Assembly: GCA_933228675.1 (NCBI GenBank)
Contig: OW121740.1
Coordinates: 35,322,292 to 35,386,291, forward strand
Source of the DNA: Stomorhina lunata
Taxonomy: Eukaryota; Arthropoda; Insecta; Diptera; Rhiniidae
Direction of reading: 5' to 3'
DNA: 64,000 nt
Shown here: positions 11,080 to 25,500 of the stretch, piece by piece
Numbering within the stretch: the stretch's first letter is position 1
Layout: the number at the start of each line of letters is the position of its first letter
Made by a program: the position numbers and the translations under genes
Notes under the pieces: generated by a model
The model's input: only the letters and a program-made list of their open reading frames with translations
The model's database searches: none
Told to the model about the DNA's origin: nothing

Positions 11080-12000
11080 AATTATTATGTTTTATTTTTT
11101 TTATAGATGATTAATTAACTAAATAAAATCTAATGTTTTATTAAAAATATTTTAAAAATTAGTTTTTATTATGAAACAAAGTGTAAGGTTTAAAATGGGT
11201 TCATTGATATTATCAGTAAAATATTTTAGTAAAATTGAAGTCGGCCGATTGATTAGATTAAGTTTGAAAAGTGGTACCAAATGGCACCTTGGAAGCCCTT
11301 GGGTTTAAAATGATAAATTATAGAAAGAAAAAAGTAATCATATTAATACTTTTGAAGGTAGCGCTATCTAGAAAAGTAATGGCTTATTTAAACCATCTGA
11401 GTCCAGTTATAAAACAATTTTTCACTGCTGTATGTCGCGAAGTTCATTATGGCATCTATTATCTAAATGTGTAAGCCTCTGATTCTGGAGCATCGGACAG
11501 TGACAGAGGATGTGCTCCAAACACAGTCGGAAAAAGTCCGAAATGCTCCCATACCACCTGTTTAGTCTAGAGTTTAGGGCATAGTGGCCTGAGGGGTAAC
11601 TATGTAACTCGAATCGAAAATAAATTTGTTCGAATTTGTATGCTTAAACAATTTCGAAAATATTTTCTTTCGAAACGAGGTACGGAGTAATCCTCCTTTT
11701 AGTATGCCTACTCATCTTCCTAAATTTATCCTATTAAGACCAAGAAGAGTTTTGGTTCCGCCTTTATTCGGCTTAGACCATAAAGCCCTAGATGTTTCGC
11801 TGCAGATCCGAGACTTGATGTCCATAAAAAAAGTGACAGATAGGGAAGCTATGTCTGTTACTTTTTGGCACAAATTTCGGATTCGTCAGCAAATTCGTTG
11901 CCTTCGATGTCGCAAAGACCCGAAACCCATTACAGTTTAATCCTATATCTGAGTGATAAATAGTTCTATTAGGGCCAATACTGGCGCTGAAAGGCCTCAA
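11080..12000. other. No gene seen; degraded retroelement DNA
   Basis: AT-rich to 11470, then a less AT-rich part (GGAGCATCGGACAGTGACAG, 11488-11507) of the type found in decayed LINE sequence. A frame at 11626-11940 is open but has no recognisable domain and no ATG context, so I do not call it. Lies between mini-genes A and B. Confidence 0.35.
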
Positions 12001-12004
12001 ATTC

Positions 12005-12225
12005 AGCCTCTATATCGGCATATATAGTCACCTTAAATAATCAATTTTCGAAAAACTTCCAACTAGTCAATTTTCGAAAAAGTTATTATAAAAAGTAAAT
12101 TTTCGAAAGATTTCCTATAAATAGTCAATTTTCGAAAAATTTCCTATAAATATTCAATTTTTGAAAAATTTTCATAAAATTGACTATTTTCGAAAAATTT
12201 CCTATAAATAGAAAATTGACTTAAT
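12005..12225. repeat. Short tandem array, about 30-bp unit (TCAATTTTCGAAAAATTTCC)
   Basis: About six to seven units of ATAAATAGTCAATTTTCGAA followed by AAATTTCCT, with variation. The GAAAAATTTCCTATAAA part is shared with the large satellite at 33090-36140, so both may come from one satellite family. Confidence 0.7.
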
Positions 12226-12546
12226 AGTCAGACCATGGTAAGCCCGACTCCAAGACATGGGGATCCATAAAGCTCAGTAATCTGGTGTGAGTTGATAATT
12301 CTCTTGGTTAGATTTTCTTGGTCGTCCTTACAGGAGATGTGTTTAAGTTTTTGGTAAAATTTACGCATTTTATTTTGGTTCTACACATCTTAACTTCCTC
12401 ATATACACGGGATGTAACACTTAGTTGCATGACGCTAAAGCGTGTCTGAAATATATAGGCACTTTGAGATGTCTCAGAAACGGCACTCCGTGATATAAAT
12501 TTCTGTGTTTATCTTAGCCGATGCCTTTTTTTTGCCGTAAATATAA

Positions 12547-12762
12547 TTGTCTTCGCGAAATCTTCCTAATCATGATCTCGTTCATCGGCAACATCAAAAC
12601 CTTGACCCGAAAGTTGTCAAAAGACTGCTATTACATACGATTCACAATCAAATAAAGAACTTTTTAAAGCACCCTCGTTGCCTTCTGATTTCTTTGATAT
12701 TTTCCATATTTTTCATCATTTTACTACTTGTTGTCATGATTTTAATGGTTTCTTTTAGTTGA
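12547..12762 (+). other. Possible small membrane-protein exon, unproven
   Basis: An open frame of about 70 codons ends in a strongly hydrophobic run (LLISLIFSIFFIILLLVVMI) preceded by basic residues (KNFLKHPR), the shape of a single-pass tail-anchored protein. There is no ATG at its start (the frame opens at TTG), so if real it would be a last exon with an upstream part not found. It lies 65 bp before mini-gene B. AT-rich DNA readily makes hydrophobic frames (TTT, ATT), so the odds are against it. Confidence 0.2.
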
Positions 12763-12826
12763 TATTTCCAACGAATAACAATAAGTTTATAATTTTCTTT
12801 TGTTTAATTTAAATTGTTAAAGAAAA

Positions 12827-13163
12827 ATGTCCCTTATAATTAAAATTGACAAATTGAGGGGACGAGAAAATTACAATGGTTGGTCGAAAAAGGTGCGTTT
12901 GTATTTGATATCGGAAGGTCTATGGACTTCGGTATCGTCCATAAATTCTCTAAACGAAAGGGTAATTAAAAGTTCAAAATTTGGATGTAAAAATTAAAGA
13001 TTTATTAAAGTTTTTTTTGTTATAGAAAAATAAACGTGTTAAATTTATACTTTTGTGCTTAATTGATTATGGATTATTTGAATTTATTGAACCGGATGCA
13101 ACACCACACACAATTTGGACAACATTGCAAAAGCAATGCAGTGAAACGGAAGCAACGAAATAG
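12827..13163 (+). CDS. Gag-like mini-gene B, 90 aa
   Basis: Two exons, 12827-12961 (45 codons) and 13026-13163, with a 64-nt phase-0 intron bounded by GTAATT and TTATAG. The product starts MSLIIKIDKLRGRENYNGWS, continues VRLYLISEGLWTSV, and exon 2 reads KNKRVKFILLCLIDYGLFEF then PHTIWTTLQKQC. It aligns without gaps in exon 1 to genes A and C and shares the splice position. The ATG context is AGAAAAATGT. It carries only the first part of a Copia-type Gag, about 90 residues compared with several hundred in the parental polyprotein, and stops before any zinc knuckle. The open frame across an intact intron argues for selection. No function can be assigned. Confidence 0.75.
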
Positions 13164-13372
13164 GAATTAATTTAGAATTGAAATAAAATTTAAGAAATTA
13201 TAATATTTAAAAACAAAAAATCTTTAAAATGTCTGCAATTGAAGGAACTAATAAGAGGTTACAAAGATTTAATCTGACCTGTTTTAATGGCACTTTCTTT
13301 TGAGTATCAAATCTAAAAAATCAATCAATTCTTTTATCACTTGAAATTTTTTTATACTATACGAAATTATAT

Positions 13373-13417
13373 ACGAAAGATAGGGGAGAATGAAATGTAT
13401 TCTCCCCTATCTTTCGT
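13373..13417. other. Perfect 19-bp inverted repeat, 7-nt loop
   Basis: ACGAAAGATAGGGGAGAAT, loop GAAATGT, then the exact complement. It lies between mini-genes B and C, 100 bp before the ATG of C. The stem is GC-richer than its surroundings. It is too short for a usual fly pre-miRNA, and could be an RNA hairpin in a 3' or 5' UTR or the relic of a foldback insertion. Confidence 0.8.
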
Positions 13418-13520
13418 GTTCTATTCAGGTCTTTTGCATTTTGCTTTAACTCTTGCATTTCTTTTTAAAAACGTCATTACATCTAACAGACCAACCTAAT
13501 AGACAAGAAATCTTAATAAA

Positions 13521-13840
13521 ATGTCTTTTGATTTTCAAATCGACACTTTAAAGGGACGACAAAATTATAATGAATGGTCCAGAAAGTTGAGATATTATCT
13601 AGTAGCTGAAGGTTTATGGCAAATAGTGCGTACTGCCAGTTCATCGGATGTAGCGGTAATAAAGTTTTTAAACAAATAATAATTACTTAAAACATTAAAT
13701 CATTTTAGAAAATTAAACGTACAAGATACATAATAATTTGTTCAATTGAAGACGATATACTGGAATCGATTGACGCCGATGCAATGCCTAATGTCATTTG
13801 GACAAGCGTACAAAAAAAGTGCACTTCACAAGCAACATGA
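13521..13840 (+). CDS. Gag-like mini-gene C, 88 aa
   Basis: Two exons, 13521-13655 (45 codons) and 13709-13840, with a 53-nt phase-0 intron (GTAATA...TTTTAG). The product starts MSFDFQIDTLKGRQNYNEWS, then LRYYLVAEGLWQIV; exon 2 reads KIKRTRYIIICSIEDDILES and PNVIWTSVQKKC. It is closest to B (shared KGR-NYN-WS, EGLW, IWT-x-x-QK-C). It is convergent with Rpb4, whose stop codon lies 134 bp away. Three copies with the same exon lengths, intron phase and spacing mean duplication at the DNA level after the intron was present. The Copia-type Gag origin is by motif pattern only. Confidence 0.75.
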
Positions 13841-13889
13841 AATGTAATTGATAACTTCTGAGTATTTGTTCTACAAATTTCTTTAATTA

Positions 13890-13895
13890 TTTATT
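13890..13895 (-). promoter_or_regulatory. Probable polyadenylation signal of Rpb4
   Basis: AATAAA on the minus strand, 80 nt after the Rpb4 stop codon, leaving about 50 bp to the stop of mini-gene C. Confidence 0.45.
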
Positions 13896-13974
13896 TTTAA
13901 AAAAATGTCAAATCGTCAATCGTTTTGTGGGTTAATTGTTGTAAAAAAATGTTATAATTTAAACTTAATAGAAA

Positions 13975-18912
<4,938 letters not shown>

Positions 18913-19502
18913 TGTGTTTAATTAAGCAAAGCAAAGTTTGAAAAAAATATAATTAATTTATTGTTTTTTTTTTTTTTAATTTTATTAAAATTTTCACTTT
19001 TTCTACGAAAACGAGAAAAACAAAAAGCGGCTTTTGTTGTTGGTACAAATTCAATGAAGTCGACTGATGCATATTATAAAAACGCTAAAATCTAATAATA
19101 ACAATATGTTTGTTCCTGTACAGGATCAAACATAATATGTAAATTATTTCCAAATTTGTAAATGTTTTTGTAATTTATACAAATATATTAACTTATTTTA
19201 TAATAATAATTGTTTATTAAAACAACCAATATTTTGCTAATCTTAAAGTAAATAAATATAACATTCTTTATAATAATTGATAATAACATCAGCTAAAATG
19301 GCTACACTGTTTCTTTCAATGTTATCGATTACTGTTAGATGCTGAACAGTTGTATTAAGAGTTACTACTTTTAATACATCAGCTGTTTATAACTATTGTG
19401 AATAATAATTCGTCAATCACAGTCAGAAATTAAACCCTAAAAGCCGCGTTTTGTTTATTACCCAGAAAATAAAGTAAAAGATTAATTATTTGATTTAAAC
19501 AA
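18913..19502. promoter_or_regulatory. Divergent promoter interval of Rpb4/Ada2a and moi/Tgs1
   Basis: 590 bp between the start codons of two divergent transcription units, both with housekeeping-type products. It is very AT-rich with T runs at 18961-18978. I see no TATA box that is clearly placed, and no transcription start can be fixed from sequence. Confidence 0.5.
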
Positions 19503-21428
19503 ATGTCTTTGGACTTGTTCCAGACTGAAGAACGTGAAGCTGCCGAAGTTGATTTGAAGAATTTACCGAAGTACTGCGATTTTTGTAAGTTTCTGTTGGT
19601 TGAGGAATTGTGCTTGGAAGACGACTACCGCCAGTTGCATTATGGTAAATGCACTGTAATTGGAAAGATTTTTATAACTGCAGAAGGTGATGTTTTATTA
19701 GAAAATGTACGAATAACTAATTTACCAAAGTAAGTCATTTATTAGCCTAATCATAAATGTGGTAATACATATTAGTTAGACCTTAAACTTGATAAAGTGT
19801 GTCCTTTACTCCCAGTGGAGTATAGGTCTCCATAGTCCGATAGCTTCGGATAGAATTGGTTTCATTTATCAGAATGTTTTCGCATGGATTAGGCGCCCCC
19901 AAAATCCAGCTGCCATAGAAGGGGGATTTCTCGCATGATTACACCTTGGAGTAGTATATTCTGTAATGTTGTTTCCTTTCATGTTTAGTACATTGTAAGT
20001 GCTAAGCGTAACTAACAATTTGAACAGACGCTGCAGTTTCGTACTTTAGCAAGTACAATTATCATAGACCAAATACATTGGATTGGCTCCAAGACAACTC
20101 CCTTTCTCAATAGCCCCGACTTAGAATCCCATACGGGTAGTTTACCGCCTCTTCAAGTAGGTAACTCAGGTTACCAGGATATACCACGATGAGGTTAGAC
20201 TAGGAATTGGATACAATTCTTACCTAGTAGCTGGAGACTTCAGGCAACAACTACATCCCATTACATACCACGAAAGCAATAAAGGCACACGTAATATAAC
20301 ATTTTTTGATCGGAGAGACTTTGCCTATTAACAACAGAATAGGCAAAGTCTCACTGAGAAACATGTAAATCCTAGAGAAAGTCAACCTTATCGTATGTAC
20401 AAAAAATATAAAAACTACATTCTACCTATTGTGGGAAGTAAAGTTATCTAAAGAACTATATTACGTCAGTCGTAGAGGGAAAACAAATATTTTCTGAAAA
20501 AAAACAAAATTAAGTAGAATAGATAGGACACACTAGGATTCAAAACCTAATAGGTCTTCGGCTTCTACTTAGTTAAGAAAATGATTTTTAATTCAGAACC
20601 AAAAATGGTTATGATTGATAAATGAGTTAATGACGATGAGCTGCTCTTAAAGCAAAGTGTGGGTGGATTAAAAAAAGATATTAGAACTGGATTTGATTTG
20701 TAAAAGAAATCGTGTTTAGTGACTACCTATATCGATCTAAGGCTTTACAAGCATAATAACTAGCTCCAATGGGCCTATCGGTCAAGTACGGAGTTAGACT
20801 GCTGGGGTCTTGATCATGAAGTTGTCATTGAAGCAGCTAGGCAGGGTTCTATCCTAATCCTGAACCATATGGTGCCAAATAGAAAGACTCTTTCTACAAT
20901 AAATGATAATTAGGTCCTAGATTAAGGAGGAAACCAAGAAGTCTTGGTACAATATTGAGGCCTATCCTCAGCCTGAGTAGAATCAATTCAAGGGAATGAA
21001 TGAGCAGGTTGACCGGCCATGTTTGTATTTAAAAATTTTGCAACAACATCAAGACTAACTTTAAAATATTTTTCCTATCTACTTTTAGCGAATTTTCCCT
21101 ACCCGAAGGTACCCTGAGTATACGTCTCTTGACCTCTCAATATTTTGGAACAAAATTACAAAATAATAAATTCGTTGAAATTACCGGAGAAATAGTACTT
21201 TTTAATATTAAAAATCCTCAAGAGAATCATCGTACTTTCTTAACATCCAGAGGCATCATAGAACAATTAAGTTTTACTAAAAATGACGAGGAGCTCAAGA
21301 AGCTGTTAAAATATTTTAAAAGCCACTACAAACCAGCCATAAAAGTTTGGTTAGTGCAGCCAATAACAAGGGCCGGCGATTTAATGCAACGTAATTTGGA
21401 ACTAAGAATGTTACAAGAGGAATTATAG
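19503..21428 (+). CDS. moi: Modigliani-like telomere-capping protein, first cistron of moi-Tgs1
   Basis: Two exons, 19503-19729 and 21089-21428, joined through a 1359-nt intron (GTAAGT...TTTTAG) with frame kept across an AA/C junction; 188 aa, about 21 kDa. In Drosophila, Moi is the roughly 20-kDa first product of the bicistronic locus that also encodes Tgs1, and it works with HOAP in the telomere-capping terminin complex. The assignment rests on position and size, plus an OB-like strand pattern (GKCTVIGKIFITAEGDVLLE, then FVEITGEIVLFNI); Moi evolves fast, so sequence similarity alone is weak evidence here. The stop TAG is 7 nt before the Tgs1 ATG, in a different frame. The C-terminus (ITRAGDLMQRNLELRMLQEEL region) is charged and probably helical. 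The intron holds a SINE-B copy. Confidence 0.75.
19797..20270 (-). mobile_element. SINE-B copy in moi intron
   Basis: Same body and same relative orientation as the copy at 60614-61102: GGAGTAGTATATTCTGTAAT, GTTTCATTTATCAGAAT and AACAACTACATCCCATTACA are shared with changes. The 3' terminus (TGGAGACCTATACTCCACTG on the minus strand) is diverged. Older than the other two long copies by eye. Confidence 0.6.
20315..20352. other. Perfect 15-bp hairpin in moi intron
   Basis: GAGACTTTGCCTATT, loop AACAACAG, then AATAGGCAAAGTCTC. It directly follows the SINE-B copy. No family or function recognised. Confidence 0.7.
20360..21060. other. Remaining moi intron, no feature recognised
   Basis: Non-coding, moderately AT-rich, with the look of old repeat DNA. 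The 3' end holds the polypyrimidine tract and acceptor TTTTAG at 21083-21088. Confidence 0.4.
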
Positions 21429-21435
21429 CGATAAG

Positions 21436-22920
21436 ATGAACCAATATTTTATAGAATCCAAAGAGCCCACATTTTTTAACTTTAAAAGAATTTTGGAAAA
21501 CATAGAAACGAATATAGATTATAACTTGTTAATTAAAGAGTTTCAAGAAAATTTTGAAATAGAACAGCAGCATAATTGGATAGGATATTGGGATAAACAA
21601 GGCGAGGAACTAGTGCTAAAGACCTGGAATGGAAAATATAAAGACTATTTAAGAGAAGAACAAAATCTGGAACAGGAAGAAGAGGATTGTAAAGAGATTG
21701 ATCTAAAATCTAAAAACTTTGATGTACCTGAAGATAATATATCGGCTGAAACAGAAACTAAAACCTTAAAAATATCAGTAGGATCAAACGAATTAAGTGA
21801 TATATTGCCTGAAAAATCTTGGGAAGATTTGTGGCATGAACACAGAGAAGAAATCTATTGTGAGCAATATTTGATATTTTCAAACATTTTTTACAATTAT
21901 TTTTTGGATTTTAAAAAATCTTGTGAAACTCCTGAAACTATTATAGAAACTTTTGAAGAAGACGACAGCCTAAAACTAACCGAAGACTTAGAACAAATGA
22001 AAATTTTGGGTTTACCTACATCATTTGCTGCAAGGCCAAAAAATTCTAGCAAAAAATCGAAAAATTTGAAGGAATCCATACACTATAGTGATTTCTTCTC
22101 GGACTCCGAAATGGAAAATGAATCGAATGATAGTGATGTGGAGGATTGTGACCAGGAATTAGCTTGCAAAACTTTGGAAACAGAAGATCCTTTACACAAT
22201 TTACAAGAAAAATTAATTAGTAAAACAAAAAAGAGAAAAAGAAATCGTAAACTTAAAAATGTACCCACTTTTATAATGGAAGAAAAAGGACTTTTAAAAT
22301 ATTGGCGTAAACGTTTTAGTCTATTTTCCCGTTTTGATGAGGGCATACGACTGGATCGTGAAAGTTGGTTCTCTGTAACACCGGAAAAAGTGGCCAAACA
22401 CTTAGCCGAACGTCTTAAAAGCAGTATAATTGTCGATGGTTTTTGTGGCAGTGGCGGTAATGTTATACAATTTGCCTTAACATGCGATAAAGTCATAGCC
22501 ATTGATATTGATCCAGTGAAACTGGAAATGGCCAAACATAATGCTAAAATTTATAATGTTTCTCACAAAATCGAATTTATTTTGGGTGATTTTCTTCAGC
22601 TAGCTGCTAGCGGTAAACTTAAGGCGGATATTGTCTTTTTAAGTCCTCCTTGGGGAGGTCCCAAATATAAAAATAAAAAAGAATTTGATATTGAGAAATA
22701 CTTATTGCCCGTAAAGGCATCACAATTGGTGGAGGCATCTAGAAATATATCACAAAATATTGCTTTATTTTTACCACGTAATTCGAGTGTTAAGCAAATA
22801 GTCAAACTGGCCGGCATTGGGAACCGATGCGAAATTGAACATAATTACTTGGATTCACGTTTGGTAGCCATAACAGCTTTGTACGGAGAAGATATATTAA
22901 GCAAGAAGGCAGAAAATTAA
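21436..22920 (+). CDS. Tgs1: Trimethylguanosine synthase, second cistron of moi-Tgs1
   Basis: Methylates the m7G cap of snRNAs and snoRNAs to 2,2,7-trimethylguanosine, using S-adenosylmethionine, in the nucleus. 494 aa, no intron. Residues 1-270 are acidic and low in conserved motifs, with a WEDLWHEHREEIYCEQY segment near 130 and a basic KTKKRKRNRKLK stretch near 255. The catalytic domain follows: KYWRKRFSLFSRFDEGI, motif I VDGFCGSGGNVIQFAL, IAIDIDPVKLEMAKHNAKIY, then IEFILGDF and the active-site motif FLSPPWGGPKY. All key residues expected for Tgs1 are present. Translation probably follows termination of the upstream Moi cistron 7 nt away, or leaky scanning. The gene is convergent with the HAD phosphatase at 23474. 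Confidence 0.93.
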   Translation: MNQYFIESKEPTFFNFKRILENIETNIDYNLLIKEFQENFEIEQQHNWIGYWDKQGEELVLKTWNGKYKDYLREEQNLEQEEEDCKEIDLKSKNFDVPEDNISAETETKTLKISVGSNELSDILPEKSWEDLWHEHREEIYCEQYLIFSNIFYNYFLDFKKSCETPETIIETFEEDDSLKLTEDLEQMKILGLPTSFAARPKNSSKKSKNLKESIHYSDFFSDSEMENESNDSDVEDCDQELACKTLETEDPLHNLQEKLISKTKKRKRNRKLKNVPTFIMEEKGLLKYWRKRFSLFSRFDEGIRLDRESWFSVTPEKVAKHLAERLKSSIIVDGFCGSGGNVIQFALTCDKVIAIDIDPVKLEMAKHNAKIYNVSHKIEFILGDFLQLAASGKLKADIVFLSPPWGGPKYKNKKEFDIEKYLLPVKASQLVEASRNISQNIALFLPRNSSVKQIVKLAGIGNRCEIEHNYLDSRLVAITALYGEDILSKKAEN

Positions 22921-23473
22921 GTGCATTATAATTCGTTTTAATCTTATTTGCTAAGTTTAATCATTAGGAGATAAGGTACTTATTAATTTTATTAACTAAC
23001 ATGAATTTATGCAAAGTTAATTTATATTTTTTTATTTTTCTTCTATTTTCAGATATAAATAGTCGAAATGTTATAAATACTAATAACTTAGGGATTTGCT
23101 GAAATTGAAAAATACTTTTATCCGAAGTAAGTAAATTAAAAAAACCTATTTTAATTTTTAAATAAGGTAAAAAGAAATAAAAAGAAAAAATTACATACAA
23201 ATTTAAAAGGAAATGAAAAAGATTCGAAAGAAAACATTTTGAAGCATATAAATTCAAAGAGTTTTGTTTTCCATTGAAAATTGTGCTAGTCGCAATGACT
23301 GCAGCATCTTGCACGATATTCTCCAACAAAATGTTAGAGAACATTTGTCTAATAGGCTATAATAATGGATAGAATAGATTTATTCAAATATCTAATAAAA
23401 GTTAAACAACTTTTTTTGTTAATTAAATCAATTAAGACATCACTAAATTGTTAAATAATTCTTGTATAAAGAA
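22921..23473. other. Convergent intergenic region, no gene seen
   Basis: 553 bp of AT-rich DNA between the stop codons of Tgs1 and the HAD phosphatase. A minus-strand open frame at 22964-23344 is rich in Phe/Leu/Ile/Lys codons as expected by chance in such DNA, and shows no domain. Confidence 0.45.
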
Positions 23474-24420
23474 TTATTTATTTTTCAAAATCCAATCAAC
23501 AGCTTCTGAAAAATTTTCTACCAACACAGTGGGTGCTGGATCCGACACCACATCTGGCAAATATTTCCCAGTTTTAACCTGAATACCTTTCAGACCTACT
23601 TTCATACCACCAACAATATCATCCTTAGGATCCTGGAAATTCAGAAATAATTAATGTCCATAATGTATGTTTAATCCATTTTTACATTAAAGCAATACTT
23701 ACATCACCTATCATTACACAATCTTCCAAACTAATACCATCAGCCAAGGCACTTTTGAAAAAATACTCATTTGGTTTACCAATTAATATTGACTTTGCTC
23801 CAGTGGCATATTCTAAACCTTTGACAAAACAACCAGGACCTAAAGCAAGTCCATCTTTTCGTTTGTAGTATTTACCCTCGTGTATGGCAATCAATTTGTG
23901 GTCCTTGTTGGCCAACAGAATACTGTAAAGTTTTATTAGCAAGATTACTCAAAAGTTAAGTAAAATTACCTAAATTACTCACTTAAAAGCTTTGTTAAGA
24001 TTTTCATAATTAAACTCGTCTGGTGCCAAACCCACAGCCACTGAATCGTATGGCTTTTCCTCAACATTTGGTGGAAAATCTGTACGCGCATCTTTACTAA
24101 CCAAATAGAAGGGATTTAAGTTTTCCCTTTTAACAAATTCCACAGCTGCACTCAAAGAACTGTGTATTTCCTCTTTATCCATTTCAAAGCCAATTGCTTG
24201 TAGGCGGTTTAGTAAAGTTTGTCGTGATTCCTTGGTAGTGTTAGTAACAAACTTAATGAAGACTCCAGACTCACGTAATCTGGGGAGAAAGAAATTAAAT
24301 ATTTTTAGTTTAAAGGAAACTAAAATCTTACCTTTTAAGGGCATTAACTGCGTCTGGTGTTGGTTGGTCTTCTACATGCAAAGTACCACTTAAATCAATC
24401 AGTGCTCCTTTAATAGGCAT
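23474..24420 (-). CDS. HAD-superfamily phosphatase, HDHD2-like
   Basis: Predicted hydrolase of the haloacid dehalogenase superfamily, NagD/HDHD2 group; substrate unknown. Four exons: 24420-24332, 24279-23983, 23922-23703, 23632-23474; 765 nt, 254 aa, close to the length of vertebrate HDHD2. Starts [21 protein letters not shown] motif I, where the second Asp of the usual DxD is replaced by Ser, as in HDHD2 itself. Motif II is [10 protein letters not shown]; the C2-type cap follows; [15 protein letters not shown] is motif III (Lys) and [15 protein letters not shown] is motif IV, across an intron. An in-frame ATG at 24528 would add 36 residues without family support, so the internal ATG is chosen; the longer start stays possible as a targeting extension. 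Confidence 0.88.
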
Positions 24421-24539
24421 TTCACCTTTTATTTTAAAATTGCTAAAATTTTTATAACAATAATTTGTTAGGTATTGTTTATGATAATGCTGGAACCGGC
24501 AATAGGCCGTCAAATATTTTGTGTACATTATTGTGATTG

Positions 24540-24729
24540 ATTATGAATAGAAACTTAACCCTATAACCGATAATAGGGTCACATCGACTATGGGGTTTAT
24601 TTATTTCGAAACTCATATGGGTCAAAATTCATTAAGGCAAATCCGCTTGCTCCGCGTGATTAGATTTTTTTAAAATAAGAGCGCTCAAAAATTGATTTCT
24701 GAGACTATTTAGGCATTGTATTATAATGA
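24540..24729. other. Upstream region of the HAD phosphatase, no feature
   Basis: AT-rich, no recognisable element. Probable promoter by position only. Confidence 0.3.
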
Positions 24730-25500
24730 TAGGTTAGGTTAAAACTTTAATCGTGTACTTAAACCAGCGACAGCTTGTTATCTACACTTTTTTAGGTGGA
24801 AGGTTTGTAACGCACAGAGAAGTTTGTTTTGGAAACCACCTTTAATCATATCGATCGACTGAGAAAGTGATTTAAGCAAACCCATCTCATTGGTTTCATA
24901 TATGTTAGGTTTGAAAAGCGGTGTCGAAAACGTCACCTTCACCCTGATTATATCTTTAAAAACAAGTTTCTACGATTTATTTATCTAGGAATATTCCATA
25001 ATAGGTTAAGTTGAAACTTTTATAATTTCGTTTTACAGCTTTCTTAACCCTACTTTAACATAGGTGGAAAGGGAATATGTATTAGATTTGTGCTGATTTT
25101 TGTAAGGCACAGAAATATTGGTATAAGGCCTTTAAGTATACCAATCAACTCAGAATCAATTTCAGAGTGTAATCAAATTATGCGTAAAATGATTTCGGAT
25201 ACCTTTCATACAAATAAATATGGCCAATATTTAATGAGATATTCCATATAATACCAACTCACAAAAGCTACGAAAAGTACAAAAATGCTTATAAATCTGG
25301 AGATAATCGTTGTTTCTGTCACGTTAAAGTTCGATATAATTGGTCCACATGTTACCCTTGGTCCTTTATTAGACCAAAATGACTTAAATATAAATATAAT
25401 TGGAAAAAATGTTCTTGTTATTATAAATAAAATTAAACAAGTATTTCTAAAGTATTTGTTTATGCACGGATTGTTTTACAAGTGTGCAACACTGTAATTT
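24730..25500 (+). repeat. Repeat-E, two diverged copies
   Basis: AGGTGGAAGG...GTAACGCACAGAGAAGTTTG (24790 on) and AGGTGGAAAGGG...GTAAGGCACAGAAATATTGG (25065 on) both echo the left end of the copy at 52285 (GTGGAAAGGGTATTATAAG, GTAACGCATAGAAATATTTG), each followed by the ATACCAATCAACTCAGAATC-type segment. They are older than the right-hand copies. Confidence 0.5.

Noticed and set aside
11626..11940. 104-codon frame between Gag-like genes A and B as a fourth mini-gene
   Set aside because: It lacks the NYxxWS and EGLW patterns, has no matching intron and does not align with A, B or C.
22083..22535. 150-codon antisense frame inside Tgs1
   Set aside because: It is the complement of the Tgs1 coding sequence with no motif of its own.
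24421..24528. Longer N-terminus of the HAD phosphatase from the ATG at 24528
   Set aside because: The extra 36 residues have no counterpart in the family, which starts just before the DLSGTLH motif; kept only as an alternative.
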